64,000 nt of DNA, from assembly GCF_013249065.1 (NCBI RefSeq), contig NZ_JABRWQ010000001.1, positions 806,001 to 870,000 of the forward strand, written 5' to 3'. This document shows, one piece after another, positions 6,418 through 16,169 of the stretch. Origin of the DNA: Winogradskyella litoriviva (lineage in GTDB: Bacteria; Bacteroidota; Bacteroidia; Flavobacteriales; Flavobacteriaceae). The position numbers and the translations under genes are program-made. Under the pieces are notes generated by a model. It was not told where the DNA came from. It did not search any database and saw only the letters and a list, made by a program, of their open reading frames with translations. How positions within the stretch are numbered: the stretch's first letter is position 1; each line of letters begins with the position of its first letter.

Positions 6418-9182
6418 TTGTCGATTTCTTTTTCAATAAAATTAACCTTTGGATTGCATATTTCTATAATGAGTTTTTTTAGTTCAATCTCAAAATTATC
6501 TAGAGTTTCTTGGGTAATGAGCTGGTCTTTTTTTGCGTAAGAGCCAGGTTTATCTTTTTTACCAAATTTTAGAAAACCGTTGTTAAGGTTCTTAAATGAA
6601 ATAATACCAGCTTCAATGGGTAATTCAATCCGGTTTTGTTGTTTCATCATATAAGCATAGCATAATACTTGGAATGATTTACTGTATTTATCATAATCAG
6701 AGTTTAAATCTTCCCAATTAACTATTTCTACCTTGTTTTGTGTCACTTTTCCAGATTTATAATCTATAACCCTAGTGATACCATTAAAGCTATCAACTCG
6801 ATCTACTTTTCCTTTTAGTTTAATTGGGAAATCTAAACCTTCAATTTTAATTTCTATAGCTTCATCGGCTTCAATAGAAAGTATTTTAATTTTGTTTCCT
6901 TTTGTTATACTTTCAATCTCTTGGTTTAAGAAATTAATGATGTATCGTTGAGCAATTTCAAAAATGATAAGATTTTTACCACTAGAAAAACCACCTTTGT
7001 TATAAAGTTTTTCAAAATGATTGGTAACCATATCTTTAGTCTGACTCTTAAATGTTTTAAGGTGTTCTATAGTTAAAATTGAACCTTCTAGTGGTTTATA
7101 AAAATCTTCTAATGAATTATGAATAACAGAACCTAAAGTGTTAGCGGCTATATTTTCTTCGACTTCTTCAAATTCTTTAATTCCTAATATTTTTTCGAAA
7201 TAAAAATCAATTGGATTTCTAATATAATTAGTTAAAGAAGAAGGAGAAAACCCTTTATTTGAAAGTGTTTTTATTTGCTCAATAACAGAAGGCGTTTTAT
7301 TAATTTCTTGTAATTTTTTATTTAAAGTAGGTACTTCTGGAGAAATTATTTGGTGCTTTATATTATGAATACCTTCAATATCCAATTGTGTTATAAATCT
7401 ACTTTTTTCGCCTCCTTTTAGCGCATCAACTTCAGTATTGTAAATAATATATACGTTTTTTGCACGTTGTAGAAGTCTGTAAAAATGATAAGTATAAACA
7501 GCATCCTTTTCCTTATAAGTTGGTAGATTCTTTTCAATTTTAACATCGAATGGAATAAAGGAATTGTTAGTTTTTCCAGATGGAAGAATCCCTTCGTTTA
7601 CTGAGCTTATAATAACGGTTTCAAAATCTAAAACACGAGATTCTAACATTCCCATTATTTGAAGACCTTCTAATGGTTCGCCTTTAAAATCTAATGTTTC
7701 GGAGCTTAGTAGTTCTTTATATATTGTTTGTAATGCCGCAATTGAATTTAGATATTTATAATTTGAGTTTAATTCAGTTAATTGATTAAACAATATATTA
7801 AATCGATACAAGTATTCTAATTCTAAGCTGTGGCTTTGTTTATCCTTATCAAAATTAGATTTCATTTTAAAAATGAGGTCTAAGCACTGTTTTAACGCAG
7901 TTTCTGGCTGGTCGTTCCAAGAACTAAAAAGTAAATCAATGATATCTATATGCATTGGTGCAAGTTCTTTTAGACTTGATACAGATAGGTATACTAGATT
8001 ATTTTTTTGAAAAACAGTTGTAATTTCACTTGCTATGTTGGTGGATTCTGTTTTAAATAAAGGATAAATTGATGGATGAGAAAGCAAACTAATTATGTCT
8101 TTAAAATAAAACTGCTTAGGGTTAGTTTTGTGAGCTAAAAACAATTGTTCAAAAAACGAAGCTAGTGGAACGTACTGTAAGGAAAGGCCCATTGTAACGT
8201 TTAATTTTGTAATGTCTTTAGGTATAGAATTTAAAACTGGTAATAAGAGTTGTTCTTCGCCTAAAACAACTGCTATTTTAGATAAATTGGTTTCGTTTTG
8301 AATTAATTCTTCTAGAATTTGACCAACATATTTTGCTTGACCAACCAATTTTGGAACTCCTATGGATTGTATGTTTTTTTCTTCTGTGTAATGTGTAGTA
8401 ACCCAATTAAATGCATGGGTTTTAAAGTAGTTCCATCCGTTACGATGTTGCCTAGTAAACAGTCCTGCATCATGTATACTATCGTCGATAAAGGTTTTAT
8501 CAATGTCCCAATATATATGTGCTAGTTCATTTTTTAGTAAATCTTGTATTATTTTAGATTCGGCCGTATTTAGAGCATTAAAACCTAAAAAAATGTGTTT
8601 TTTATTAGTCTTGTGTGCAGCAATATAAAATTCTAAATTTTCTACGGCTTTTCTATATGTAAGACCTTGATAACCTTGTTTGGACTGTATTAGGTTATTA
8701 GAAAAGGCAGCATAATAAGTTTTAAGGCGTTTCCAGAACTTTAAGTGATTGGTGATAAGTTGGGTTTGGTTAGTTTCTAAAGACCAATGATTAATCTCCT
8801 TTATGGCATTTAAATAATCAAATATTTGCTCTTGTGGAATAAGGTAACGATCTATCTCATTGAAGTCTTGTAATAAGATTTGTGCCCATTTAGAAAAAGA
8901 GTCAAATGTTTCTATTTCTTTTTCTGGTGTAAGACTTTTGTAAATAGCATAAAGTCTAAATAATAAATCTGTATTTGGTAGGGTTTGTAAACCAGATAGG
9001 TCTTCAACAAATTCTTCTATACTTAGAATTTGTGGTGTAAATACGGGTTGACTTATTAAGGTTGAAATGTGGTGTTTAAGAAAAACACCAGCACGTTTAC
9101 TGGGTAAAATGAAATGTAAATCTTCTAAATTTAAATTTTTTTCTTGAAGATCAACGAGTACTGTTTTTATAAAACTTATCAT
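6414..9182 (-). CDS. AddB-like PD-(D/E)XK nuclease family protein
   Basis: A 922-residue protein whose C-terminal part (about residues 660-850) has the PD-(D/E)XK nuclease signature: SSLTNYIRNPIDFYF, then LGSVIHNSLEDFY, then GKVDRVD and RVIDYKSGK. The N-terminal region is an inactivated helicase-like part, with SKRAGVFLKH where a Walker A would be. It should pair with the AddA-like helicase-nuclease encoded about 3 kb away to resect double-strand breaks. The cysteines that hold the iron-sulfur cluster in Bacillus AddB are missing: the position normally occupied by Cys reads NYIRNP. Transcription probably starts shortly upstream of the ATG. Confidence 0.82.
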   Translation of the reverse strand: MISFIKTVLVDLQEKNLNLEDLHFILPSKRAGVFLKHHISTLISQPVFTPQILSIEEFVEDLSGLQTLPNTDLLFRLYAIYKSLTPEKEIETFDSFSKWAQILLQDFNEIDRYLIPQEQIFDYLNAIKEINHWSLETNQTQLITNHLKFWKRLKTYYAAFSNNLIQSKQGYQGLTYRKAVENLEFYIAAHKTNKKHIFLGFNALNTAESKIIQDLLKNELAHIYWDIDKTFIDDSIHDAGLFTRQHRNGWNYFKTHAFNWVTTHYTEEKNIQSIGVPKLVGQAKYVGQILEELIQNETNLSKIAVVLGEEQLLLPVLNSIPKDITKLNVTMGLSLQYVPLASFFEQLFLAHKTNPKQFYFKDIISLLSHPSIYPLFKTESTNIASEITTVFQKNNLVYLSVSSLKELAPMHIDIIDLLFSSWNDQPETALKQCLDLIFKMKSNFDKDKQSHSLELEYLYRFNILFNQLTELNSNYKYLNSIAALQTIYKELLSSETLDFKGEPLEGLQIMGMLESRVLDFETVIISSVNEGILPSGKTNNSFIPFDVKIEKNLPTYKEKDAVYTYHFYRLLQRAKNVYIIYNTEVDALKGGEKSRFITQLDIEGIHNIKHQIISPEVPTLNKKLQEINKTPSVIEQIKTLSNKGFSPSSLTNYIRNPIDFYFEKILGIKEFEEVEENIAANTLGSVIHNSLEDFYKPLEGSILTIEHLKTFKSQTKDMVTNHFEKLYNKGGFSSGKNLIIFEIAQRYIINFLNQEIESITKGNKIKILSIEADEAIEIKIEGLDFPIKLKGKVDRVDSFNGITRVIDYKSGKVTQNKVEIVNWEDLNSDYDKYSKSFQVLCYAYMMKQQNRIELPIEAGIISFKNLNNGFLKFGKKDKPGSYAKKDQLITQETLDNFEIELKKLIIEICNPKVNFIEKEIDK

Positions 9183-9192
9183 TCTATAAAAA

Positions 9193-9225
9193 TAAAAAAC
9201 GCTCCGAATTTCGGAGCGTTTTTAA
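9193..9225 (-). terminator. Intrinsic terminator of the OmpA gene
   Basis: A stem with arms ACGCTCCGAA and TTCGGAGCGT, flanked by A and T runs on both sides. It lies 20 bases after the OmpA stop on the minus strand and just before the AddB-like gene, so it separates the two. Confidence 0.85.
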
Positions 9226-9243
9226 AATATATTTTAGATGTGA

Positions 9244-10638
9244 TTAGTTTTTCAACTTCACTTCTACACGTCTGTTTTCTTTTCTTCCAGCTGCAGTTTT
9301 GTTGTTTGCAATAGGAGTAGATTCACCGAAACCAGCAGCAGTTAATCTGTCAGCAGCAATACCATTAGCGATTAAATAATCTCTTACAGCGTTTGCTCTT
9401 CTTTCAGATAATGCTTGGTTACTTGAAGAAGAACCTTGACTATCAGTATGACCTTCAATAGAGAAATCCGCTTTTGGGTATTCTTTTAAGATAGCAGTCA
9501 TTGCTTGTAATACTTGATCAGTAGATTTTTGGAAACTTGCTTTACCAGACTGGAACAAGATAGTTCTAGCATAGTTATTCAATGTTTTCATTACTTCTTC
9601 TGTTGGCTTAACTTCAGGACAACCGTTATTTGCAGCTGTTCCAGCTTCGCTAGGACATTTGTCATCTTTGTCTAATATACCATCACCATCAGTATCTGGC
9701 CAAGGACATCCGTTGTTAGCAGCAGGACCTGCTTCGTTAGCACAGTTATCATCTTTATCAGCAACACCGTCACCATCAGCATCAGGACAACCAGCTAAAG
9801 TTTTTAAACCAGCTACTGTAGGACATTTATCATCTTTATCAACAACACCATCACCATCAGAATCAGGACAACCGTTAAATTCAGCTAAACCTGCAGTATT
9901 GGGACAATCATCTTTAGAATCTTGAATACCATCATTATCAGAATCAGGACAACCATTAAAGATTTCTAATCCAGCTTCTTCAGGACAAGCGTCGTTTTGG
10001 TCATATACACCATCACCATCCGTATCAGTACCACCAAACTTAAATGTAAGACCTACAGAATGTTGGAAATGCTTTTTTGTGCTATTTTCAAATGCATGCT
10101 TATAAGTAGAATTAACATCAACTCCTAATTGCTCAGAAATCCAAAATTTAAATCCTAAAGTACCGTTTAAAGTACCTGCACCTGAATCATCTAACCAAGT
10201 GTAACCACCACCAATACCTACGTAAGGGTCAATTACTTTAGAGTTAATAACTTCCATTAAACTGTAAGAAACTCTACCGTCTAAGCCAAAATAAGTGTAA
10301 TCATCAACTTTATTTGTAGTTTCTACTCCAAATGCATCTGTATTTGAACCAAATCTATCAATTTTGTTTAAAGATCCAGTAGCTGTAAATGTAAAACCAT
10401 CGCTAAGGTATCTAGAAACTGAAATAGTAGATAGAGAAGGGAAAACATTCCAGTGATCTTCTACATTAAAATACTCGTCAAAATAATCACCTTGAGGTGC
10501 ATCTTCTCCAACAGGATAAAAGTCAACAGCGTTGGCTCCAACAGTAATAGCCCATGGATTGTTTTTGTCTTGAGCATTAGAAGTGCTAAAACTTGCAATA
10601 AGTACTGCAACAAAAAATAATCTGCTAAGATTTTTCAT
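9244..10638 (-). CDS. OmpA family outer membrane protein with thrombospondin type 3 repeats
   Basis: A 464-residue protein: signal peptide (1-22, ending SNA-Q), an N-terminal beta-barrel with alternating aromatic strands (about 25-200), five calcium-binding type 3 repeats of the form DxDGDGxxDxxDxCP (about 206-345), and a C-terminal OmpA peptidoglycan-binding domain (about 360-464) with SIEGHTDSQG and SERRANAVRDYL. It should anchor the outer membrane to peptidoglycan. Such proteins are among the most abundant Bacteroidota outer membrane proteins. It is monocistronic, with a near-perfect promoter upstream and a strong terminator downstream. Confidence 0.92.
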   Translation of the reverse strand: MKNLSRLFFVAVLIASFSTSNAQDKNNPWAITVGANAVDFYPVGEDAPQGDYFDEYFNVEDHWNVFPSLSTISVSRYLSDGFTFTATGSLNKIDRFGSNTDAFGVETTNKVDDYTYFGLDGRVSYSLMEVINSKVIDPYVGIGGGYTWLDDSGAGTLNGTLGFKFWISEQLGVDVNSTYKHAFENSTKKHFQHSVGLTFKFGGTDTDGDGVYDQNDACPEEAGLEIFNGCPDSDNDGIQDSKDDCPNTAGLAEFNGCPDSDGDGVVDKDDKCPTVAGLKTLAGCPDADGDGVADKDDNCANEAGPAANNGCPWPDTDGDGILDKDDKCPSEAGTAANNGCPEVKPTEEVMKTLNNYARTILFQSGKASFQKSTDQVLQAMTAILKEYPKADFSIEGHTDSQGSSSSNQALSERRANAVRDYLIANGIAADRLTAAGFGESTPIANNKTAAGRKENRRVEVKLKN

Positions 10639-10675
10639 ATTCTTATTAATTTAATTTTTAAGTGTTAATTAAACG

Positions 10676-10706
10676 CAAAAGTAAGTTGTTAAATTTTATT
10701 AACAAA
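10676..10706 (-). promoter_or_regulatory. Promoter of the OmpA gene
   Basis: On the minus strand TTTG is followed by exactly 19 bases and then TACTTTTG, a full match to the Bacteroidota consensus TTTG-N19-TAnnTTTG. It lies 37 bases before the ATG, which leaves a leader of about 35 nt. A promoter this close to consensus fits high expression. Confidence 0.85.
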
Positions 10707-10762
10707 GCAAAATTTATAAAATTATTGAGATATAGCCCTAAAAATGAGAGTTTGTAACCATT

Positions 10763-11956
10763 TTAAATAACATCTAATGCTTTACCTACTTTAGTAAAAG
10801 CAGATATTGCTTTGTCTAATTGTTCTTTGTTGTGAGCAGCAGATAGTTGTACTCTAATTCTTGCTTTGTCTTTTGGTACTACAGGGTAAAAGAAACCAAT
10901 AACATAAATACCTTCTTTTAATAACATGTTAGCCATATTTTGAGATAATTTGGCATCGTATAGCATTACAGGTACAATTGCAGAATCACCATCCACAATA
11001 TCAAATCCTGCTGCTTTCATGCCTTTTTTGAAGTATTTAGTATTCCAATCAACTTTGTCTCTTAGTGTGGTGTCATTTTTTAACATATCGAACACTTTAA
11101 TAGATGCACCAACAATTGCAGGAGCTAAAGAGTTTGAGAATAAATAAGGACGAGAGCGTTGACGTAGAAGCTCAATTATTTCTTTTTTAGCCGTAGTATA
11201 ACCACCCATTGCACCACCTAATGCTTTTCCTAGGGTACCTGTAATAATATCTATTCTTCCTAAAACACCTTTTTCTTCTAGTGTACCAATTCCTGTCTCT
11301 CCTATAAATCCTGTGGCATGACATTCGTCTATCATAACCATAGCATCATATTTGTCCGCTAAATCACATATTTTATCTAAAGGTGCAACTAAGCCATCCA
11401 TAGAAAACACACCATCGGTTACAATTATTTTGAAACGCGCACCATTTGCATTAGCTGCAATTAATTGTGTCTCTAAGTCTGCCATATCATTATTTTGGTA
11501 ACGATATCTTGCCGCTTTACATAATCTTACGCCATCAATAATTGAAGCATGATTTAAAGAATCTGAAATTATAGCATCTTCTTTACCTAATAACGGTTCA
11601 AAAACGCCTCCATTAGCATCAAATGCGGCTGCGTATAGTATAGTGTCTTCAGTTCCATAAAAGTCAGCAATTTTTTGCTCTAATTCTTTGTGGATATCTT
11701 GAGTACCACAAATAAAACGCACAGACGACATGCCAAATCCATGCGTATCCATGGTGTCCTTTGCTGCTTGTATTACATCTGGATGTGATGATAACCCTAA
11801 ATAATTGTTGGCACAAAAGTTTAATACTTTCTGACCAGTATTTAGTGTTATTTCTGCACCTTGAGGAGATGTAATAATTCGTTCTTCTTTAAAAAGACCA
11901 GCTTCTTTTATAGATTCTATTTCTTGTTGTAAGTGATTTTTTATATTTCCGTACAT
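10763..11956 (-). CDS. kbl: Glycine C-acetyltransferase (2-amino-3-ketobutyrate CoA ligase)
   Basis: A 397-residue type I fold PLP enzyme of the alpha-oxoamine synthase family. The PLP lysine is K244 in GTLGKALGG, the DECHATGF motif is at 210-217, and [10 protein letters not shown] (77-86) matches Kbl. It cleaves 2-amino-3-oxobutyrate with CoA to glycine and acetyl-CoA in threonine degradation. Length is that of E. coli Kbl (398). No threonine dehydrogenase gene is adjacent. The paralogous enzymes BioF and serine palmitoyltransferase are less likely given the N-terminal region and motif set. Confidence 0.9.
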   Translation of the reverse strand: MYGNIKNHLQQEIESIKEAGLFKEERIITSPQGAEITLNTGQKVLNFCANNYLGLSSHPDVIQAAKDTMDTHGFGMSSVRFICGTQDIHKELEQKIADFYGTEDTILYAAAFDANGGVFEPLLGKEDAIISDSLNHASIIDGVRLCKAARYRYQNNDMADLETQLIAANANGARFKIIVTDGVFSMDGLVAPLDKICDLADKYDAMVMIDECHATGFIGETGIGTLEEKGVLGRIDIITGTLGKALGGAMGGYTTAKKEIIELLRQRSRPYLFSNSLAPAIVGASIKVFDMLKNDTTLRDKVDWNTKYFKKGMKAAGFDIVDGDSAIVPVMLYDAKLSQNMANMLLKEGIYVIGFFYPVVPKDKARIRVQLSAAHNKEQLDKAISAFTKVGKALDVI

Positions 11957-11978
11957 CGTATTAATTTTGATTGTTAAG

Positions 11979-11986
11979 CAAAGATA
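11979..11986 (-). promoter_or_regulatory. -7 promoter element of kbl
   Basis: Minus-strand TATCTTTG, a perfect -7 element, 22 bases before the kbl ATG. It lies in the 40-base gap after the AddA-like gene, so kbl can be transcribed independently. Confidence 0.55.
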
Positions 11987-11996
11987 CTATGAAAAA

Positions 11997-14900
11997 TTAG
12001 ACTTGCAGAACCTCTATAGTGTCATTTATATAAACCAATAATTTATGCGTAACGTTTAATTTCATTTTATTTAAAACCGACTCATAATCATTAAGTTGTG
12101 CGGCATGAAACGATTTGGCTTCTCCTGTTTTATAATCTATAATTATGGCTTCGTTTTTAGAATTTATATTCAATCTGTCTGGTCTTAAGAGTTGCCCAGA
12201 ATTTGTAATAATATCTCGTTCATTATATATTTTGAAATCTTCTTGAAAATAACGCTCAAGGTCAGGATGTCTAATGACATCTAAAACTATCGTTTTTAAT
12301 TCTTCAATATATTCTGTTGTAATATCTCCAGAAATTAATAATTCTTTAAATGCAAAATTAACATCTTTAACGGTTTTAATCTTTGATAAAATAAGGTGTA
12401 CTAAGTTACCTCGTTCTATAGCAGCTTCTTGTTGTGTATCCCAAAGTAATCCAGATTTAGTAACAATATTTAAGTTGTGATCTTCTTTAGGAACTGAGAT
12501 TAACTTCAATGAGCTTGAAGCTTTTTTGGGTTCAATTTGGTTTTGATTTGGTTTTAAAGTACCATAACTATAGTTGAGTTGGTTATCGTTCCATTTATTT
12601 TCTTTTATCAAGAAATTAATAAACTTTCCAGCATAAGAATTAGGGTTAATGGCACCTTTTGTATTAATATCTTTTTTTGAAATTATATATAGTTGCTCAA
12701 TAGCTCTGGTTAAAACCACGTAGAGTAAATTCATGTTATCTAACTCTAATTGCGATTGATGGGTATTGTAAATTTGAGCGCCTGTGTTACCGAAATGCTC
12801 AACATCTTTATTGTAATTAAGAAGTAACTTACTAAAACCATTGTAATCTTCTGCATTAACAGGAAACCAAACCTTTGGTTCTAATTCATTATAAATATTT
12901 AGATCAGCATATGGGAATATCACCACAGGAAATTCTAACCCTTTTGATTTATGAATAGTCATTATCTCAACCGCATTCATGTTTTCTGGTGTAACAACAC
13001 TTAATTTGTCTGCTTTCTTTTCAAAATAATTGATAAAACCTGCTAAATCTGAATTTTGTTTTTGCGTAAATTCTAAAACTACATCTAAATAAAACTGAAG
13101 GTAAGCATCAGAAGATTCGTTTAGATTAAATAATCTAACCACGTGCTCTACCAATTCGTAAAGAGGTAATTGTAAACATCGGTTTTTGTCTATGTAAATA
13201 TTCAGTTCTCTTAATTCTGAAAACATCTCATCTAAATCTTGCTTTAGATAGGTTTTGAAAAATAAGTGCTTGTCTTTGGTTTTAAGTCGCTCTGCTAAAA
13301 AGGATAATACTTCAACTTTTAAGCTATCGTTATTGGGTTGAACCAATAATTTTAAAAATGAATTAATAAAATTAACCTTGTCAGAATTTTTTAAAAGCAA
13401 GGTTTCTGAAGATGTTATTTTAATGCCATTATCATTTAAATAATTTGCAATAGCAACTCCTTCTTTTCTTTTTCTAACCAATACACAAATGTCATCTAAC
13501 GGAAATCCGTTAGCTTGGCATTGTTTTATGGTCTCTAATACTTCAATAGCATAGTTTTCATGGATATCATCATCTTTTTCAGTTTCTAAAAAGTTGAGAT
13601 TTACATAGCCTTCAGAGTTATTATGTGTTTGCTGTTTTGCTTTTCTAAAAAGTTCAGCATAAGCATCATCGCTAAATGAAGTTTCGCTTAAAAACTCAAA
13701 AAACGAATTATTAAATTCAATAATTGCTTTTGCGCTACGGTAATTAGTTTCTAGTGGAAGAACTTCAGCTTCAATTTGAAATGGGTTTTCTGTTTTGTTA
13801 TAAAGTTTTATAAATTGTTCTGCTTCACCACCTCGCCATCTGTAAATAGCTTGTTTTGCGTCACCAACCAACATTGTATCACCATTTGCTGCGGAAAGGG
13901 CATTTTCTAATAATGGTACCAAATTTTCCCATTGCATTTTTGAGGTGTCTTGAAACTCATCAATAAAGTAATGTTTAAATTTTTCACCTAAACGTTCATA
14001 GATAAATGGTGTGGGTTGGTGTTTTATTTCTTCACTAATAATAGTGTTGAATTCTGAAATCAACATTTTATTTTGGTCGGCTTTTAAAACTTGTAATTCG
14101 TTTTTTAAAGCGTTTAAAACCGAAAGAGGTGTGATGTTTTTATAGAGTCCCTTTTTTAACTTTAAATTGAAAAATGCTGCTTTAGAAGCAGTAAAATATT
14201 CTGCTATTTGCGGTTGAATACTTTCTATTGTTGAAGCCACATCAGCAGAAACACGTTTTGGGTAAAGGGTGTTACCATCAATTAAATCATTTTGCCAGTT
14301 AGAATCAAAGCTTACATCAAACTGTTTATTTGCTAATTTTTCAAAATGTTTAGGAAGCGAACTTCTGTTAAAATCATTAAATTGTAAGCCAGATTCTTCA
14401 ATTAATGTTAAAGCAGAATTGGCTATATTTTCAATTTCAATTTCTATTTTAATACTTTCTTTATTTAACTGATTTTTTAAAACTCTAAAATCGTCAAGTG
14501 TTTTTTCTTTTAAAGTATTAACTGCATAAAGGTCATTCTCGTTAACTAATAATTTTGCGATTTTATTAAAGTCAAAACTAATATCCCAACTTTTATCGTC
14601 GTCTGCTTTTTCTATAGCAAAATCTACTAACACTTTGGTTAAGGCTTTTTCACTTCCTGCTTTAGCAATAAGACTATCAACGGCTTCATTCAGTAATCGC
14701 TCTTGGTCTAATTCAACTTCAAAATTTATAGGTAATTTTAGATCGTGTGCAAAAGTTCTAATGACTCTATGTGTAAATCCATCTATAGTAGATATATCAA
14801 AAGCACCATAATTATGAATAATATGTTTTAGAATATGTTTTGATTTGTGATGAAGAACTTCTGGTTTTATTTGTAATTCTTCACAAATAGCCTCAAACAT

Positions 14901-15128
14901 AGGATGTGGTTGTATTAAACTTTCTTCAGAAGAAAAAGATTTTAGCATATCTATAATGCGTTCTTTCATTTCTCCAACCGCTTTGTTGGTAAAAGTTATA
15001 GCTAAAATGGATTTAAATTGGTCGTAGCTTTTAGACTGAATTAAAATTTTTAAATAGGCTTTTGCCAATGTAAACGTTTTTCCACTACCTGCTGAAGCAT
15101 TATATATTTTAAAGGCTGAATTTTGCAA
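11997..15128 (-). CDS. AddA-like UvrD-family helicase-nuclease
   Basis: A 1043-residue superfamily 1 helicase. Motifs in order: Walker A ASAGSGKT (11-18), AITFTNKA near 43, Walker B FIDEFQDTS, VGDAKQAIYRWRGG, LETNYRS, TIHKSKGLEFPVVIFPY and LYVVLTRA. The C-terminal end carries a RecB-type nuclease core: LLRPDRLN followed by IIDYKTGE. It is the expected partner of the AddB-like nuclease in this window for end resection of double-strand breaks. The start is TTG (then CAA AAT TCA), since no ATG precedes the conserved Walker A region. Confidence 0.87.
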   Translation of the reverse strand: MQNSAFKIYNASAGSGKTFTLAKAYLKILIQSKSYDQFKSILAITFTNKAVGEMKERIIDMLKSFSSEESLIQPHPMFEAICEELQIKPEVLHHKSKHILKHIIHNYGAFDISTIDGFTHRVIRTFAHDLKLPINFEVELDQERLLNEAVDSLIAKAGSEKALTKVLVDFAIEKADDDKSWDISFDFNKIAKLLVNENDLYAVNTLKEKTLDDFRVLKNQLNKESIKIEIEIENIANSALTLIEESGLQFNDFNRSSLPKHFEKLANKQFDVSFDSNWQNDLIDGNTLYPKRVSADVASTIESIQPQIAEYFTASKAAFFNLKLKKGLYKNITPLSVLNALKNELQVLKADQNKMLISEFNTIISEEIKHQPTPFIYERLGEKFKHYFIDEFQDTSKMQWENLVPLLENALSAANGDTMLVGDAKQAIYRWRGGEAEQFIKLYNKTENPFQIEAEVLPLETNYRSAKAIIEFNNSFFEFLSETSFSDDAYAELFRKAKQQTHNNSEGYVNLNFLETEKDDDIHENYAIEVLETIKQCQANGFPLDDICVLVRKRKEGVAIANYLNDNGIKITSSETLLLKNSDKVNFINSFLKLLVQPNNDSLKVEVLSFLAERLKTKDKHLFFKTYLKQDLDEMFSELRELNIYIDKNRCLQLPLYELVEHVVRLFNLNESSDAYLQFYLDVVLEFTQKQNSDLAGFINYFEKKADKLSVVTPENMNAVEIMTIHKSKGLEFPVVIFPYADLNIYNELEPKVWFPVNAEDYNGFSKLLLNYNKDVEHFGNTGAQIYNTHQSQLELDNMNLLYVVLTRAIEQLYIISKKDINTKGAINPNSYAGKFINFLIKENKWNDNQLNYSYGTLKPNQNQIEPKKASSSLKLISVPKEDHNLNIVTKSGLLWDTQQEAAIERGNLVHLILSKIKTVKDVNFAFKELLISGDITTEYIEELKTIVLDVIRHPDLERYFQEDFKIYNERDIITNSGQLLRPDRLNINSKNEAIIIDYKTGEAKSFHAAQLNDYESVLNKMKLNVTHKLLVYINDTIEVLQV

Positions 15129-15195
15129 AAGATAAATTTTATACCAAAATAGCGAATCTTAATAGTTTATTAAGAGAAAATAGCGATCAAAATTG

Positions 15196-15203
15196 TAAAT
15201 TTG
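15196..15203 (+). promoter_or_regulatory. -7 promoter element of the superoxide dismutase gene
   Basis: TAAATTTG, a perfect -7 match, 39 bases before the ATG. The -33 region is poor. Confidence 0.55.
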
Positions 15204-15242
15204 AAGTGAAACAATTTATTAACCAATAAAATTACAAAGATT

Positions 15243-15851
15243 ATGGCTTTCGATTTACCGAAATTAAAATATGCTTACGATGCTTTAGAACCAAATATTG
15301 ATGCTCGCACAATGGAGATTCATTATACTAAACATCACCAAGGCTATACAAATAAATTAAATGCAGCTATTGAAGGAACAGATTTAGAAGGGAAATCTAT
15401 TGAAGATATTCTTGGAAATCTAGATATGAGTAATGGAGCGGTTAGAAATAATGGTGGTGGTTTTTATAATCATTCATTATTTTGGGAAGTAATGAATCCT
15501 GAAGGAAAGGGACGTTTATCTGGAGAATTAAAAGACGCTATTGAAGCAGAATTTGGTTCTTTTGATGCTTTTAAAGATGCATTTTCTAAAGCTGCTGCAA
15601 CACAGTTTGGTTCTGGTTGGGCTTGGTTGTGTGTACATAAAGGTGGTAAAGTAGAGGTTTGTTCTACACCAAACCAAGATAATCCATTAATGCCTGGTGT
15701 TACTTGTGAAGGAACTCCAATTTTAGGTTTAGATGTTTGGGAACATGCTTATTATTTAAATTACCAAAATAGAAGACCAGATTATATTGAAGCGTTTTTT
15801 AATGTAATTAACTGGAATGAGGTAGAAAGAAGATATGCGGAAGCTAAGTAA
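15243..15851 (+). CDS. sodA: Superoxide dismutase, Mn type (Fe/Mn family)
   Basis: A 202-residue cytosolic enzyme that dismutates superoxide. Metal ligands are His27, His77, Asp164 and His168 (in IHYTKHH, NHSLFW and DVWEHAYYL). The GGG before the second histidine motif and the active-site glutamine at Q145 in TPNQDNP are the Mn-type pattern; Fe-type enzymes keep that glutamine in the N-terminal half. Cambialistic use of either metal cannot be excluded. It is monocistronic, with its own promoter and a strong terminator. Confidence 0.93.
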   Translation: MAFDLPKLKYAYDALEPNIDARTMEIHYTKHHQGYTNKLNAAIEGTDLEGKSIEDILGNLDMSNGAVRNNGGGFYNHSLFWEVMNPEGKGRLSGELKDAIEAEFGSFDAFKDAFSKAAATQFGSGWAWLCVHKGGKVEVCSTPNQDNPLMPGVTCEGTPILGLDVWEHAYYLNYQNRRPDYIEAFFNVINWNEVERRYAEAK

Positions 15852-15872
15852 GTTTACAACATAGTTATTAAT

Positions 15873-15907
15873 AAAAAATCCGAGTCTTTTTAGGCTCGGA
15901 TTTTTTT
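15873..15907 (+). terminator. Intrinsic terminator after sodA
   Basis: Stem arms AATCCGAG and CTCGGATT followed by seven T, 22 bases after the stop codon. Confidence 0.88.
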
Positions 15908-15935
15908 ATGCTTTTTTATTTGAGAATTGAACATG

Positions 15936-16008
15936 AAAAAGGGCGAACAGACGTTCACCCTTTTTGCCCCAAATCTACCATAAACTTAACCTACTTATGT
16001 TATGGTGA
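15936..16008 (-). ncRNA. Candidate small RNA, copy 1 of a tandem pair
   Basis: A predicted 73-nt minus-strand transcript. A perfect -7 element (TATATTTG) ends three bases before the inferred start, and the 3' end is a terminator hairpin with arms GGGTGAAC and GTTCGCCC followed by five T. The 5' part has a second hairpin, arms ACCATAA and TTATGGT, whose loop contains GTAGGTTAAG, and then a single-stranded GATTTGGGGCAAAA. A 47-base core differs from copy 2 at one position, while the terminator hairpins differ in sequence but keep their fold. No reading frame of note is present. It could belong to a known Flavobacteria RNA family such as Rfam Flavo-1; I cannot verify this. Confidence 0.6.
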
Positions 16009-16010
16009 AT

Positions 16011-16018
16011 CAAATATA
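16011..16018 (-). promoter_or_regulatory. -7 promoter element of small RNA copy 1
   Basis: Minus-strand TATATTTG, a perfect -7 match. A TTG lies 22 bases further upstream as a possible -33 element. The distance to the conserved CACCATAAC start of the RNA is the same as in copy 2. Confidence 0.55.
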
Positions 16019-16169
16019 AGTGGACATTATTTTAAGTAATCAATTTTATGGACAAACGACCTATATATTAGTCTAAGCGTGGAAAGTACTATTATTCCAT
16101 GGTAATAAGTGTAAAATTGAGGGATTCAAAAGAATTTATAACTTAAAGTGTTCCTTTAATATAGCGCAT

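Noticed and set aside
9659..9925. Antisense frame rich in Ser/Pro repeats opposite the OmpA gene
   Set aside because: It mirrors the DNA repeats that encode the calcium-binding repeats on the real coding strand.
9600..10030. Regularly spaced similar DNA segments, superficially like a repeat array
   Set aside because: They are the codons of five thrombospondin type 3 repeats, not CRISPR; spacing and frame follow the protein.
16060..16140. Imperfect palindrome TTATTCCATGGTAATAA between the small RNA copies
   Set aside because: Two internal mismatches and no relation to either RNA unit; probably chance.
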